The translations under genes and the position numbers were made by a program. A stretch of 64,000 bases of DNA. Source: Cryptomeria japonica. Taxonomy: Eukaryota > Streptophyta > Pinopsida > Cupressales > Cupressaceae. Of this stretch, positions 23,975-34,555 are shown piece by piece. The notes below the pieces were generated by a model, which worked only from the letters and a program-made list of their open reading frames with translations, ran no database searches and was not told where the DNA came from. Numbering within the stretch: position 1 is the first letter of the stretch; every line of letters begins with the position of its first letter. The stretch spans positions 182,480,951-182,544,950 of the forward strand of contig NC_081413.1 of NCBI RefSeq assembly GCF_030272615.1. Direction: 5' to 3'.

Positions 23975-26900
23975 ATAGCAACTTCATCTTCTATTCCTGA
24001 GTTTATTGAAAACCCTACCATTGTTTAAAACATCAAATTCCCTAGATCCATGTTTAGGATGATTCTTTCGGAGCTTTTTCAAAAATTCTGAAGGGTGTCA
24101 CATTTGCTGAAGACCTTAGAATCTACATCCATGCCAACATAGAAGACCTAGGGACTAAGGATTTGAAGAAAATGTTCAATAGGGTTATTATCGATGAACA
24201 AGGTGTGATTAAACCTAAACATAAGATTGTGGAAGACAGGTTTTGTAGAAATACTGAAAATTCCCGAATTTGCAAAGGAAGTTGTACGACTTGTATTGAT
24301 CAGAGTCCATGGAGAGTTCATGTGGTTAGAGTTTGTTTGAAAGATAACCAAGGAAGCAATTAAGGCAGTTACTGGTTTACCCTCAACCGGTAGTAGACCT
24401 GATAAAACCAAGAAAATACTTAACAAGAGTGTGACAAGCTTAACCGGAGTCACATTTGATAGCAGATCACTTAGAGTCGATGATGTTAAGGATATAAATG
24501 TGAGATATGTAAGTATGATACTTGGATATAAAGAAACACATGCAAATAGATTGAATTCAATTTCTAGCCTTTGTATTCACAGTGCATATGAGATGGTGAA
24601 CAATAATGCTAAGATTGATGTTTGTGAATGGCTTAAAGATGAACTGATTAACAATTTGAAGAAGATTAAGGGAGATAAGAAAGGTACTTTCCATTTTGGG
24701 AACCTACTAGTATGCTTAATGCTATACTTTACCAAAGAGATACCTGACATAGGTCACAAAGATTTTGGTTATGACATCCTGGTAGACAAACAGATGCAAG
24801 AAGCTTTCACCAGTATGGGCACTGACTGTGACAAGATCATAACAAATTACTTCAAAACAATTCAAACCAAAATGAAGGCAAGAGAGAGGTTACTACAGAG
24901 CATAGTTGATAAGTATGACAAGCAAATTCTTCTTTTTTATTAAAAGAGATGATACTTGGATGGAAGCAGTAATCCCTAGAACTATTTGGGTTATTGAGAT
25001 GGGTTATGAGGTAGACCTACCGATTCTGGAAACATATGCAAAAGCCCTACTTGATGCACCTAGGGAGCCATCTAAAAAAATATTTGGTAATGCTGAAACT
25101 ATTGCAAGTAATGTATCTATGCAGGAAGAAAGGAAGAAAAGAGACAAGTTTATCAGAGATGCCTCTAAGAAGGCCAGTGAAATTAAGGAAAATGTCAAGA
25201 ATATCAGTGGTATATCAACTAGTGAACTTAAAGGACTGCAACCGGAAGCACATGTTTCACCGGTTGTGACATCTTCTAATACTGACAGTGTCAAGGCTAT
25301 TGAGTTTAAGAGAGTGGAAAGGAAAATGAAAACCCCACTGATACCTTCTCCTTCTCCTAAGAAAACCAGAACACAGAGAAAGAAACAACAGGCAGTTAGG
25401 GAACTGCAAAAGAAGCTTACACTAAAGAAGAAACAGACATCGGTTACCCCTACACTGGATGATCTACTGAATGAAATAACACAAGAAGGTAATCTGGTAA
25501 ATGTAAATAAATGGTACCATTCTTTTAAGGATTCTGACAAAGAAACTATTGAAGAAAGCATTATTCTACATTTGGATATTTACAAGAAAGTTTTAATAGA
25601 AGTAATTGATTATTTACCCAATGATTTATACATGAAATTGGAAGCAAAAAGGCTATCAGTAATGGAACTTGACAAGAAATTGAAAGTTGAAGCACTTTTG
25701 GCTATACATCCGGTAAAATTTAAGGAAGAGATAGATGAGCTTATATATGAAGCTAATTGGACAGTATTTATCAGTGGATATCAACAAGTAAGCCTAATGG
25801 CTGGGAGAGTTAAGGAGATTGTTGATGAGACTGTAGATAAATGGGATATATTTTTTATTGAGAAGGAAAAGCAAGATGAAAGAAGCAGAACAAAAATGGA
25901 CAAGACATTCAAGGTATATCAGAAAGATAAGGGAAAAGGTAAAGTTGGTTGTATTCCTACTATAAAGATTACAGATAATCTTCCACCGCCACCTCAGGAT
26001 ACCCCTCTGGTACACACAGCTAATCCACCGGATATGGCTACTGAAGGTATAACTCATGATAATACTAACCTAGAGTTTGAAATGCTTTTCACAATGAATG
26101 TAGATTCACAAGATATAAACATTGTTGTAGATAAGGAACAGGCAACTGATAGTGAAAATATAAAGATCTCTGAGAAACTAGCACACTGTAGACTATCAGA
26201 AGAATGAGATACCTACACAAACTGAGAAACCTACAAAGGATAAGACAACTAACATAGAGCAACATGAATCAGGGAAACTAGTAGTTGAAGAGGTACTTTT
26301 ACATACTGAGAAACCATCAAAGGAAGAGGTACATACACAAACAGATCCACCAGAAGAAAATGTAAGTAAAGAGAAATAATTTTTTGGCAATAAGGAACAA
26401 ATAATAAAGGTAGTTGGAGAATCTAGCACATCAGTAGGAGAATTCAGACCGACTAACATCACAGATGTTCTTTTGGATTATATCAAGAGGATAACATATT
26501 GCAATGCCTTAGCATTTAAGGCTATTGATAACACAATACCTATCTTGAAAATGAATGCACCTACTTGTAAGATAGATCACATTAATGATTCTTTAGGTAA
26601 ATTGGACACATTGTCCAAATTTATTGCTGAAAATATTCTAACTCTAGAAAAGGTGAATGAGGATACCATTAAGGAGGGAGTTGATAAAGAGAAAAATACA
26701 TTCTTTGAGAACACTATAAAGAATTGTACCGATCACTTTGACACACTTTTACTGGTACTTAATTCTACAATTTTGGAGTATAAGGAGCTATATAGAGAAG
26801 CATGTAAACCTCATTGTTTGATAGAGGATATAGATGAGGAAATCAAGAAGACACAAAATGAAATCTGATGATATTGCAGATAATTTGATAGATTCTTCGA

Positions 26901-27082
26901 AACTTATCTTAGTTTTTGAGCAGGAAATTGTAGTTTTTGAAGAGAAGTTAGAGAAACTTGAGAAAGAGAAAGCAAGGATAAGGTCAAAAGCCCGGGAACT
27001 CAAAAGTAAACTTGGTCCAAAATTGGACAGTCTCATTACTCAATGGGTTGAATTATCAAAGGCAACAGTTCAAGGAGAATGA
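23975..27082 (+). pseudogene. Element B ORF2: long unknown accessory protein, decayed
   Basis: A protein of about 1,030 codons can be traced from an ATA at 23975 (context AAAATAGCAACTTCATC, a probable lost ATG) to TGA at 27080. It has frameshifts near 24060, 24250, 24940, 26200 and 26840, plus several stops. Segments include FAEDLRIYIHANIEDLG, EAIKAVTGLPSTGSRP, then VRYVSMILGYKETHANR, and a folded-looking block to about 25080. A long Lys/Glu-rich helical region and Pro/Thr-rich linker (25100-26460) follow, and the C-terminus is a coiled coil (FEEKLEKLEKEKARIRSKA). No pol motif was found. The GLPSTG area recalls plant-specific extra frames of LTR elements, including the one in element T. Function unknown. 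Confidence 0.6.
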
Positions 27083-27434
27083 TCACTGAAGCAACAAATA
27101 CGTGCTATCTAACTGACATGATCCAGTAGATTGAGACCATTCTCTCCAACAACAAAAAATTCATTCAGATCCTAAATCTAGTTTTGGCAAACATTTTTCA
27201 AATTGTAATCAACTAGTTACAGGCGATTTGGTAGCATTTTTGTATTCTTTGATTCTTTTTGACATCCTTTGTTATTGATGTCAAAGGGGGAGTAGTAGTA
27301 TAGAGAAAAATAAGTAGTATGGAGAAAATAAATGTACAGAGGAGATCACTTGCTCAGGGGGAGCACACTTCTTTTTGGATTTCATTTTTGGATAGCAGTT
27401 TTGGATTTTTCTTATGAATGTTTCCATCAATGCC
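27083..27434 (+). other. Element B 3' non-coding region
   Basis: Non-coding sequence with one internal copy of a purine tract (TCAAAGGGGGAGTAG near 27281-27295) and a GGGGGAGC repeat before the final polypurine tract. This layout is common downstream of copia pol genes. Confidence 0.6.
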
Positions 27435-27446
27435 AAAGGGGGAGGT
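27435..27446 (+). promoter_or_regulatory. Polypurine tract of element B
   Basis: AAAGGGGGAGGT directly precedes the LTR start TGTTGGAATTC. It differs by one base from the tract of copia C. Confidence 0.85.
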
Positions 27447-28275
27447 TGTTGGAATTCTACACTCTAATGAGAATAGTTGATATTTTCATTGATGGCAACC
27501 AACTGGAAACCAACCAGCAATAGGTTTCTACACATGCACCAGCATCACAAATATCATACACTGGTAGGCACCGGCATTGGTAGGCACTTTCACCAGCATC
27601 CAAATTACACCGGAAATGAAGTATACCAGCACTCATGCTGACATGGGATAAAGTTTTGTTTATTTGAATTGTTTTGTAAATGTAATTAACTATTTGTAAG
27701 CCGAATTGGTATATTGTATAGACTCATATATGTATGAGATCTCATAGGTCATTTTGAAGGAGGTAATAGAAAAACAAAGAATGTAATGAATAGGAAATTA
27801 TTGTATGAGGTGATATAGTGGACAATGAAGGTTTTGGTTAAGGTATCTAACTGAGCTTAAACCGGTACTGAACCAGGCATTTGAGATGCTATTTTGAGCA
27901 ATACATTGTATTGGATTTAATTAACCATATTGTAGTCAATGAGACTCTTTTGAGCAGTGCGCTCCAGGTAGTTGGCCTTCCTTCATGTGTAGGCCCTTAT
28001 TGTAAGTATTATTTATTCATTGGTCGGTGAGTAAATATTGTGGGTCACAAATCCCACTGAGGTTTTTCCCACATCGGGTTTCCTCATTAAAATATCTTGT
28101 GTTATGGTGCATTTCTATGATGTCTCTGTTATTTGTGTTTATTGCATTAATTCTTGTTTACCGATACACTATTTTGGGTTACAAAGTTATAAATAAGTTT
28201 AAATATTCAATTAACTAGTTAGACACTGATTCACCCCCCCTCTCAGTGTCTTTGGGACTGTCATTGAATCTAACA
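27447..28275 (+). repeat. 3' LTR of element B
   Basis: The LTR starts TGTTGGAATTCTACACTC and ends GAATCTAACA, pairing with 10684-11454. It carries additional ACCGGCA-type repeats near 27565-27640. The bases after it (GTCTTAGGCAGAGG) are the minus strand of the copia C pol gene. Confidence 0.9.
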
Positions 28276-30004
28276 GTCTTAGGCAGAGGTTTGGTAAAGG
28301 TATCTGCAAGCTTCTCCTTGGTAGAAACATGCTCCAAGATAACATCTTTACTTTGAACTTTTTCCCTCAAGAAGTGATATTTCAATTCAATGTGCTTAGT
28401 CCTTGCGTGCAAAACATGATTTTTTGAAATATTTATTGCACTTGTATTATCACACAAAATCTTTATTGGTTCTAAAATTTCCATCTTCAAACCTTCCAAA
28501 ATGTGCCTCATACACATAGCTTGTGTGCAATGCATATAAGCTGCTACATACTCAGCTTCAACAATAGATTGTGAATTACAACTCTTCTTTTTACTACTCC
28601 ATGAAACTAGCCTTCCTCCTAGAAAGAATGCTCCACCGGTAGTACTCTTCCAGTCATCAATATTTCCTACCCAATCAACATTTGTGTATGCTTTCAAATC
28701 AAAATTTCCACCATATGGATACCATAACCCATAGTTAACAGCACCTTTCAGAAATCTAAAAATTCTTTTGGTTGCCATCAGATGTGCCTCCTTTGGATTC
28801 TTCTGAAATCTAGCAACAATACCAACTGCATGGGCAATATTTGGTCGACTGTGAACAACATAGTGTAATTTGCCAATCATTGACTTGTATTATTTATCAT
28901 CTACAAACTTAGATGCATCTTCCTTGGACAATTTACAACCTGTAACCATTGGGGTTCCAACTGGTTTACAATCACTCATATTGAAAGTTTTCAAAACCTC
29001 TTTCACATACTTGGATTGAGTAATGAAAATACCATTCTTCATTTGATGTATCTGTAAGCCTATGAAATTTTTTATTTCCCCTACTAATGACATCTCAATT
29101 CATTCTTCATTTCATCTACAAAACAATTACTCATGTCATCATTACCTCCAAATATAATGTCATCAACAAATACTTCACTAACCAGTATTTCATCTCCTTC
29201 AGACTTGAGATAAATGTTGTTGTCATCATTGGTTCTAACAAAGCCTATCTTCATCAGATGAGTATGAAGTTGTTCATACCATGCTCTGGGTGCCTTCTTT
29301 TATCCATACAAAGCTTTATGCAATTTGTGTACCATGTCTTCCTTTTCTTTCAATGCATAACCATCGAGCTACTCAATATAAACCTCTTCTTCCAGTATCC
29401 CATTCAGAAATGCAGACTTGACATCCATCTTGTATACCTTGAACTTCTTATGAGCTACAAATGCAAGCAATGTCCTAACACCTTCTAGTCTTGCTACTGG
29501 TGCAAAAGTTTCTCCATAATCCTCTCCTTCTTCTTGTGCATAACCATTGCATACTAATCTCGCCTTGTTGCAAACTACAACATCATCTTCATTTAACTTG
29601 TTTCTCAACACCAATTTAGTACCTATAACATTCTTGTTTACTGGTCAGGGTACCAGGGTCCAAGTGTTGTGTTTCTCAATTTGATTCAACTCCTCCTCCA
29701 TAGCTTTCACCCAATGATCATCACCAAATGCCTCCTTAGCACTTCTAGGTTCAAAGGTGGAGATCATGCAAGAGTTATCTCTTATTCTCCTTCTAGTTAG
29801 TACACCGGAATCCTTATCTCCAATTTTCTGTTTAGGACTATGATTTAGTCTCACATGCCTAGGAATAACATGATCATTATGTTCAAGTTCATCTTCTTCA
29901 TTATCATCTTCCTCTGAATTTATTTGTTTCGGTTGAACAAGTACATCAGGATTTGCTTTACTGGTTTCTGATTTGACAGTTTCAGGTTTCAAAGCAAATT
30001 GCAA
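28276..30004 (-). pseudogene. Copia C reverse transcriptase-RNase H, decayed
   Basis: The minus strand shows the copia RT start (WVKAMEEELNQIEKHNTW), then [27 protein letters not shown] and the active site FVDDIIFGGND, which is intact. A frameshift lies near 29100. The tether and RNase H follow: KPVGTPM, AYTNVDWVG (Asn where AYTDADWAG has Asp), SSKKKSCNSQSIVEAEYVA, LCDNTSAI and LADTFTKPLPK at the element B junction. The final codons are at 10621-10683. Stops occur at about 29642, 29370 and 29310. Confidence 0.9.
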
Positions 30005-30179
30005 GGATCTTCATCCTTCTTCTTAGAACTAGTTCCTTTTGAAACTCCAGGACATTCATCTACACGAACATCAACACTCTCAACAATTTTCTATGTCCGA
30101 TTGTTGAAGCATTTATAGGCCTTACTCTTGGTGGAATAGCCAAGAAATATTCCTTCATCACTCTTAGCTTCAAACTTGC
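30005..30179 (-). pseudogene. Copia C linker between integrase and RT
   Basis: About 60 codons of degraded sequence linking IN and RT. Fragments such as KCFNNRT and VDECPGVSKGTSSK are readable in different frames, showing at least one frameshift. This is the usual variable region after the integrase C-terminus of copia elements. Confidence 0.6.
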
Positions 30180-30960
30180 TTATGTAATCACCTCTTTTAA
30201 TAAAACATTTTCTTCCAAATATCTTAAATTAGCTAACATCAGGTGATCTCCCATACCAATATTCATATGGGTCTTGTTCTTACCTCTTTTCACCAGAACT
30301 TGGTTCATTGTGTAAACAACTGTACTTACAGCTTCTTTCCAAAAAAAATTTGCTACAACTCCTTGTATCAACATAGTCCTAGCAGCTTCAACCACTGACC
30401 GGTTGTTTCTCTTTGCTATACCATTCTGCTATGGTGTCCTTGGTGTAAAAAGTTGCCACTTGATACCATTATCATCACAATACTTAGTGAACTCCACAGA
30501 AGTGAGTTCACCACCTTGATCTGTTCTTAGACGTTTTATCTTTTTTCCACTCTCTTTCTCAGCTAAGGCTCTGAATGCCTTGAATTTACCAAAATATTCA
30601 TTCTTATCCTTCAATAATGTGACCCACATCATCCTTGAACAGTCATCAGTGAAGATCATGAAACATCTATCACCTTGAATGCTTCTTGTTCTTATTGGTC
30701 CACATAGATCTATATGAACCAAATCTAACAAGTGTTCTGCTGAGAAGGACTTGCTCTTGAAGGTTGAAGAAGTCATCTTTCCTAGCTAACATTCTTTACA
30801 AAGAGCATTAACCAGTTTGTCTAGCTGAGGTAGACCTTTTACTATCTTAGACTTGCTTACTTTAACAATATTGTCAAAATTTATATGACAAAATCTCTTA
30901 TGCCAAGGCTAGCTATCATCTAATTTTGCAATCAAATAGTTGCTAACTTTAGGATTGAGA
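30180..30960 (-). pseudogene. Copia C integrase, decayed
   Basis: The pre-integrase HHCC region (WHKRFCHINFDNI ... CKEC) lies near 30900-30790, followed by the core. The first Asp is in LVHIDLCGP and the second in LRTDQGGEL. The last block reads QNGIAKRNNRS, with Lys where copia integrases have the catalytic Glu (VVER). An in-frame TAG precedes QNG at about 30432, at a position normally Gln. Confidence 0.85.
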
Positions 30961-30980
30961 TGAAACAGATTACCTCTAGT

Positions 30981-31679
30981 CTATTTCCTAGTTGCAATCA
31001 ATTCACCTTTGTTGTCAAATATTTTGCACATTCCATTTCTAAACTCCAGTGGGTACCCTTTGTTATTAAGTTGTGCCACACTTAAAAGATTGTGCTTTAG
31101 GCCTTCAACCCAATAGACATCATCAAAACTTCTCTTCCCATTAAGATAAACAATTCCCTTACCTTTAACCATACAGGGTGAGCCATTGCCAAATCTGACG
31201 ACATCGCCATCAAATTCCTTCAAGGAAAGAAATTTTCTCTGATCACCGATCATGTGATGTGAACAACCACTATCAATGATCCAATCATCAAAGTTATCCA
31301 TTCTAGATACTAGTGCCTTCTGATATGATATTTCTTCCTTAATGGCTACAAACACAATATCTTCACTAGCATCGTCATCAGATTCTTCATCAGTAATACC
31401 ACTATCGATAGCTACAAGACAATCTCTCTTTCCTTTACCTTTATACCTCTTAAATTTGTCTTTCTTGTATTCATTTTTACCATTAGGGCAATTAGTTTCT
31501 ATATGACCAATCTTATTGCATGCAAAACATTTTAAAGGTAGCTTACCTCTATATTTACCAATGCCTCTAGGGAGTCGTTTTGCCAACAATGCTTCAAGTT
31601 CCACTAAGTTGTCTTCCTCATCAACATCTCTACTGGATCTAGATTCATAGCTATGGTCGGTATCTCTACTTCTTCTCAT
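30981..31679 (-). pseudogene. Copia C nucleocapsid-protease region
   Basis: A CFACNKIGHIETNC zinc knuckle (C-x2-C-x4-H-x4-C, about 31535-31490) is followed by a Lys-rich and then acidic linker. The protease active site WIIDSGCSHHM lies near 31290-31255, with copia-type DSG retained. It lies in the same frame as gag. A TAG at about 30980 ends the open stretch before the pre-integrase domain. Confidence 0.9.
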
Positions 31680-32324
31680 AGATGAGTTAGAGGCAGAAGC
31701 TCTGAATGCAGATTCTAATTTCTATACACTACCATCATAGCCATTTATTTCAAAAGCAGTAAGTTTGCCAATAATAGAGTCAAGAGTTACCTTTGTCTTG
31801 TCAATGGATTTCAGCTCTTGAATAGCTACAACTCAGATAGCATAGACCAGTAGCAGGGTTCCCAGTACCTTACTGATTACTGTGGCATCTTCCACTTTCA
31901 CTCATGCACTCTTTATCTCTCCAATTATCTCTTTAATCCTTTGACCATACTGCTGGATATTCTCACCTTCAGACATTCTCATGTCATCAAACTTTCCTCT
32001 TAAACTCTCCTCTTTGGCAATCTTAACATGTTCGTCACTACTATAAATCTCTTCAAGTTTTTGCCACACTTCATGTGTATTCTCAAGACCATGAACATCT
32101 ACATATTCAGCATCAGACAAAGAACTGATAATAGCCTCTAATGCTTGGTAATTTTCTTGATGTTCTTTCTTCTGATCATCAGCCAAGATTCCAATAGGTG
32201 TAACATACTTAGTTCCTATATGATCCCAATACTGACTGCCAAGACTCTTACTGTAAATCTTCATTGTTTCACTCCATATTCTATAGTTATCTTTGTTGAA
32301 CTTCGGACCTTCTTTCTTCATCAT
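31680..32324 (-). pseudogene. Copia C gag (UBN2-type capsid)
   Basis: The ATG at 32324 lies about 50 bases inside the PBS. The frame reads YRIWSETMKIYSKSLGSQYW, ALEAIISSLSDAEYVDVHGL, HEVWQKLEEIYSSDEHVK, LRGKFDDMRMSEGENIQQY, all typical of copia UBN2 gag. Stops at about 31902, 31830 and 31720 break it before the nucleocapsid part. It is in frame with the protease region downstream. Confidence 0.9.
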
Positions 32325-32377
32325 GATCTACAAGATCTTTTTCTCAAGTTGTTAGGCTTTTAGATTAAGAGGACCTG

Positions 32378-32395
32378 AGATGCTCTAATACCAAT
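32378..32395 (-). promoter_or_regulatory. Primer-binding site of copia C
   Basis: The minus strand reads ATTGGTATTAGAGCATC next to the LTR edge. TGGTATTAGAGC is one base from the initiator-Met tRNA complement TGGTATCAGAGC. Confidence 0.85.
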
Positions 32396-33803
32396 TGATG
32401 GTATGATGAAAGAATAAGTATCCGGTAGAATGCTAAGAGGGGGGTGAATCAATATATTGAAAAACTGATACAAAGTTCCCAAACTCAAATTCAATCACAC
32501 AACGTAGACATATCTCAGTTAAGATCAATATTCATAAGAATACTTGACATCAACCGGTTTCACTGTTATGACAACTTAACAATAAACAACTTCAATCTTG
32601 TAAACATCAACAATGCTTAATCATAACTCAACATATTCATCTTTCATTGCTTCTACTTATCATGCCTTATCAGAAGTTAACCAAATCAACAAATAAGATC
32701 ATAACCACAAAAGCATTCACCACTTGATACAAATGTTTATACATGGAAAACCCAAATAGGTAAAAACCATGGTGAGATGATACTCACAAAGATAGCTATA
32801 TGAACTCTTCTGAAGTTCGCCCTGTTAGGATCCAAGCCTATTAAAGCTTTGCAATAAGTCCTGTTAAGAACTAATTCTGGTTAGGAATCACCCGATTAAG
32901 GGATTTACAAATATGCCTTGATGAAAAGCACAATACCCTGTTAGGTGTAACCTCCCTGGAGGATTTAAGAATCCAAGCTAATGGACCACCTTGTTATAGG
33001 ATTTAATGAGTAACCAATCTTGTTAGAGCTTACTCAGTTAAGGGATTTCACTTCTGCTATAATTGTTAGAAAACAACAGGTTTTCTTGATCAAATCCTTC
33101 TAAGCTTCAATCTGCCTTCATTGAAAGTGCAGATCCATTCACTGGTTAGGCAACTACACACTCAACAGGTTTCTATCAATCTTGCCAACAACCTTTACAA
33201 ACAACTTCATTGACCTTAAATACAAATCAATTAGGTCAGTAACACATCAAAAACTTAATTCTCATCATCGAGATTAGAAACAAGTCGGTACAATCTTGAC
33301 CATTAGAAATCATGACAATCTCTTCACATTCTTCAAGAAAATTCCAACCGCTCCATGATCACCACTTCATCGGACTTTGAAACTCATCACGCACTGTGCA
33401 TTAGATGCAATCCACTTTGCTCCTTCCCTAGACAAAAAACAAATGTGCCAAAATAATTTGAACTTATCCTCATACAATGATCACACGTGTCTCCATCATT
33501 ACCTCTTATCAGATAATAAACCAACAAACTTGATCGGTTAGGGTTTAACAACTGAGAGGGTTTATCGGTTACATTTTTTAGAAAGGTTTAACCCTTTACA
33601 CCGGTTCACCAATTCAACTCACAAACTTTACATACCGGTTTACAACATCTTCCACAAATCTCTTCTTACCGGTTACTAGCCAATATCAAAAACAACAATA
33701 TCAGCAATAACATGAATACCATTACCGGTTCAATTGACATCAATGTCAACATATCATTAATGCAATCTATATGCAAAATGCCAACAAACTCAAAATGCCA
33801 ACA
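32396..33803 (-). repeat. Right LTR of copia C (5' LTR in element sense)
   Basis: On the plus strand it starts TGATGGTATGATGAAAG and ends ATGCCAACA. It pairs with 8808-10265. Its outer end is duplicated: a 17-base AACTCAAAATGCCAACA (33787-33803) follows a first ATGCCAACA end at 33786. Taking 33803 as the true edge gives the flanking ATCTT that matches GTCTT on the left at four of five bases. Confidence 0.85.
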
Positions 33804-34325
33804 ATCTTGTTTTATGCCTAGGGCCAGTGTGTCAAAAGATATGGCCAAAAATCTCTCTGAGTAGGGCTACTAGGACCTAGTCACCCCTAGAGAGCCAATG
33901 GTGTGGGATAGCCTAAAAGGGCTTGTTTCAAAGGTGATTTTGGTTGGTGTGAGGCCATTTGAGTTTGTGGACTTTATGGGATTCTTTCCTTAACCTTGCA
34001 AGTGTCTTTTGTTGTGAGACTTAGTCAAAAATTGAGAACCTTGGGTTGAGCAACCTAATGTGTAACCTTGAGTTTGAAGCTTCAAACCACAACCTTGGTG
34101 ATTTGTTAACCCTCTTAAACCCTTTGCATCAAGGGCAAATGAATGAGTATAAGTGCTAATGGGATGGAATAGAGGTGCAAAGTAAATATGTATGGGATTG
34201 AAATCCCCCCCCACCAACTCAAGAGATTTAATTTGTTACTTCTCACATTTACATTTTTTTAGATTCCCATTAATAAATTTTGAAATAATTTTTGACGAAT
34301 TATTTTCATCCCTTTATTTGTAGAC
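33804..34325. other. Continuation of the flank interrupted by copia C
   Basis: This sequence was contiguous with 7441-8807 before the insertion. It is non-coding, with a poly-C run near 34206-34213. No gene or RNA was recognised. Confidence 0.4.
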
Positions 34326-34555
34326 TCACAAACAAAACAAAAAAGAGCATCTAAGAATAGCAAAAACATAAATATGTTTATTTCAAACATATATTTCAAC
34401 CTTTGTTTTCCCTACTTATCAAACATATATATATATATATATATACACATACACTCAGAAACAAAAGAAAAATGAACATCTAACAATAGCAAAAATATAA
34501 ATAAGTTTATTTCAAACATATTTTTAAACCTTTGTCTTATCAAACATAGGTAAAT
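34326..34555. repeat. Imperfect ~110-bp tandem duplication around an (AT)10 run
   Basis: Two copies of a segment (ACTCA...AAACAAAA...GCATCTAA...ATAGCAAAAA...TTTATTTCAAACATAT...CTTATCAAACAT) lie at about 34323-34424 and 34451-34550. They are separated by a run of about ten AT dinucleotides (34425-34445). Confidence 0.65.

Larger units (their letters stand above)
10684..28275 (+). mobile_element. Non-autonomous copia-like element B with two non-pol ORFs
   Basis: B is a plus-strand LTR element with LTRs of 771 bp (10684-11454) and 829 bp (27447-28275). An initiator-Met PBS directly follows the 5' LTR and a polypurine tract precedes the 3' LTR. Flanking pentamers GTCCT (10679-10683) and GTCTT (28276-28280) fit a target duplication with one change. 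Inside are ORF1 (coiled coil plus four CCHC knuckles) and a long ORF2 of unknown function. No protease, integrase, RT or RNase H belongs to it. It shares PBS type, polypurine tract and LTR start (TGTTGGCATT) with copia C, suggesting it relied on copia enzymes. Element T interrupts ORF1. Confidence 0.85.
8808..33803 (-). mobile_element. Copia LTR retrotransposon C (outermost level of the nest)
   Basis: C is a minus-strand Ty1/copia element about 7.4 kb long once its insertions are set aside. LTRs lie at 8808-10265 and 32396-33803. The PBS for initiator-Met tRNA is just inside the right LTR, and the polypurine tract is just inside the left LTR. The gag-PR-IN-RT-RNase H order is typical of copia. 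Flanking pentamers GTCTT (8803-8807) and ATCTT (33804-33808) look like a target duplication with one change. Its pol gene was split near its 3' end by element B (10684-28275), which in turn carries element T. Confidence 0.85.

Noticed and set aside
23697-23978. A 93-codon frame between B ORF1 and ORF2
   Set aside because: No domain. It ends at the position of the lost ORF2 start and is better explained as leader sequence.
25004-25561. A 185-residue hydrophobic-looking frame on the minus strand
   Set aside because: It is the complement of the Lys/Glu-rich coding strand of B ORF2, which produces Ser/Leu/Phe-rich antisense reading. No domain.
34206-34213. Poly-C run as a minus-strand polypurine tract
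   Set aside because: No LTR start (TG) with a partner copy is visible next to it.
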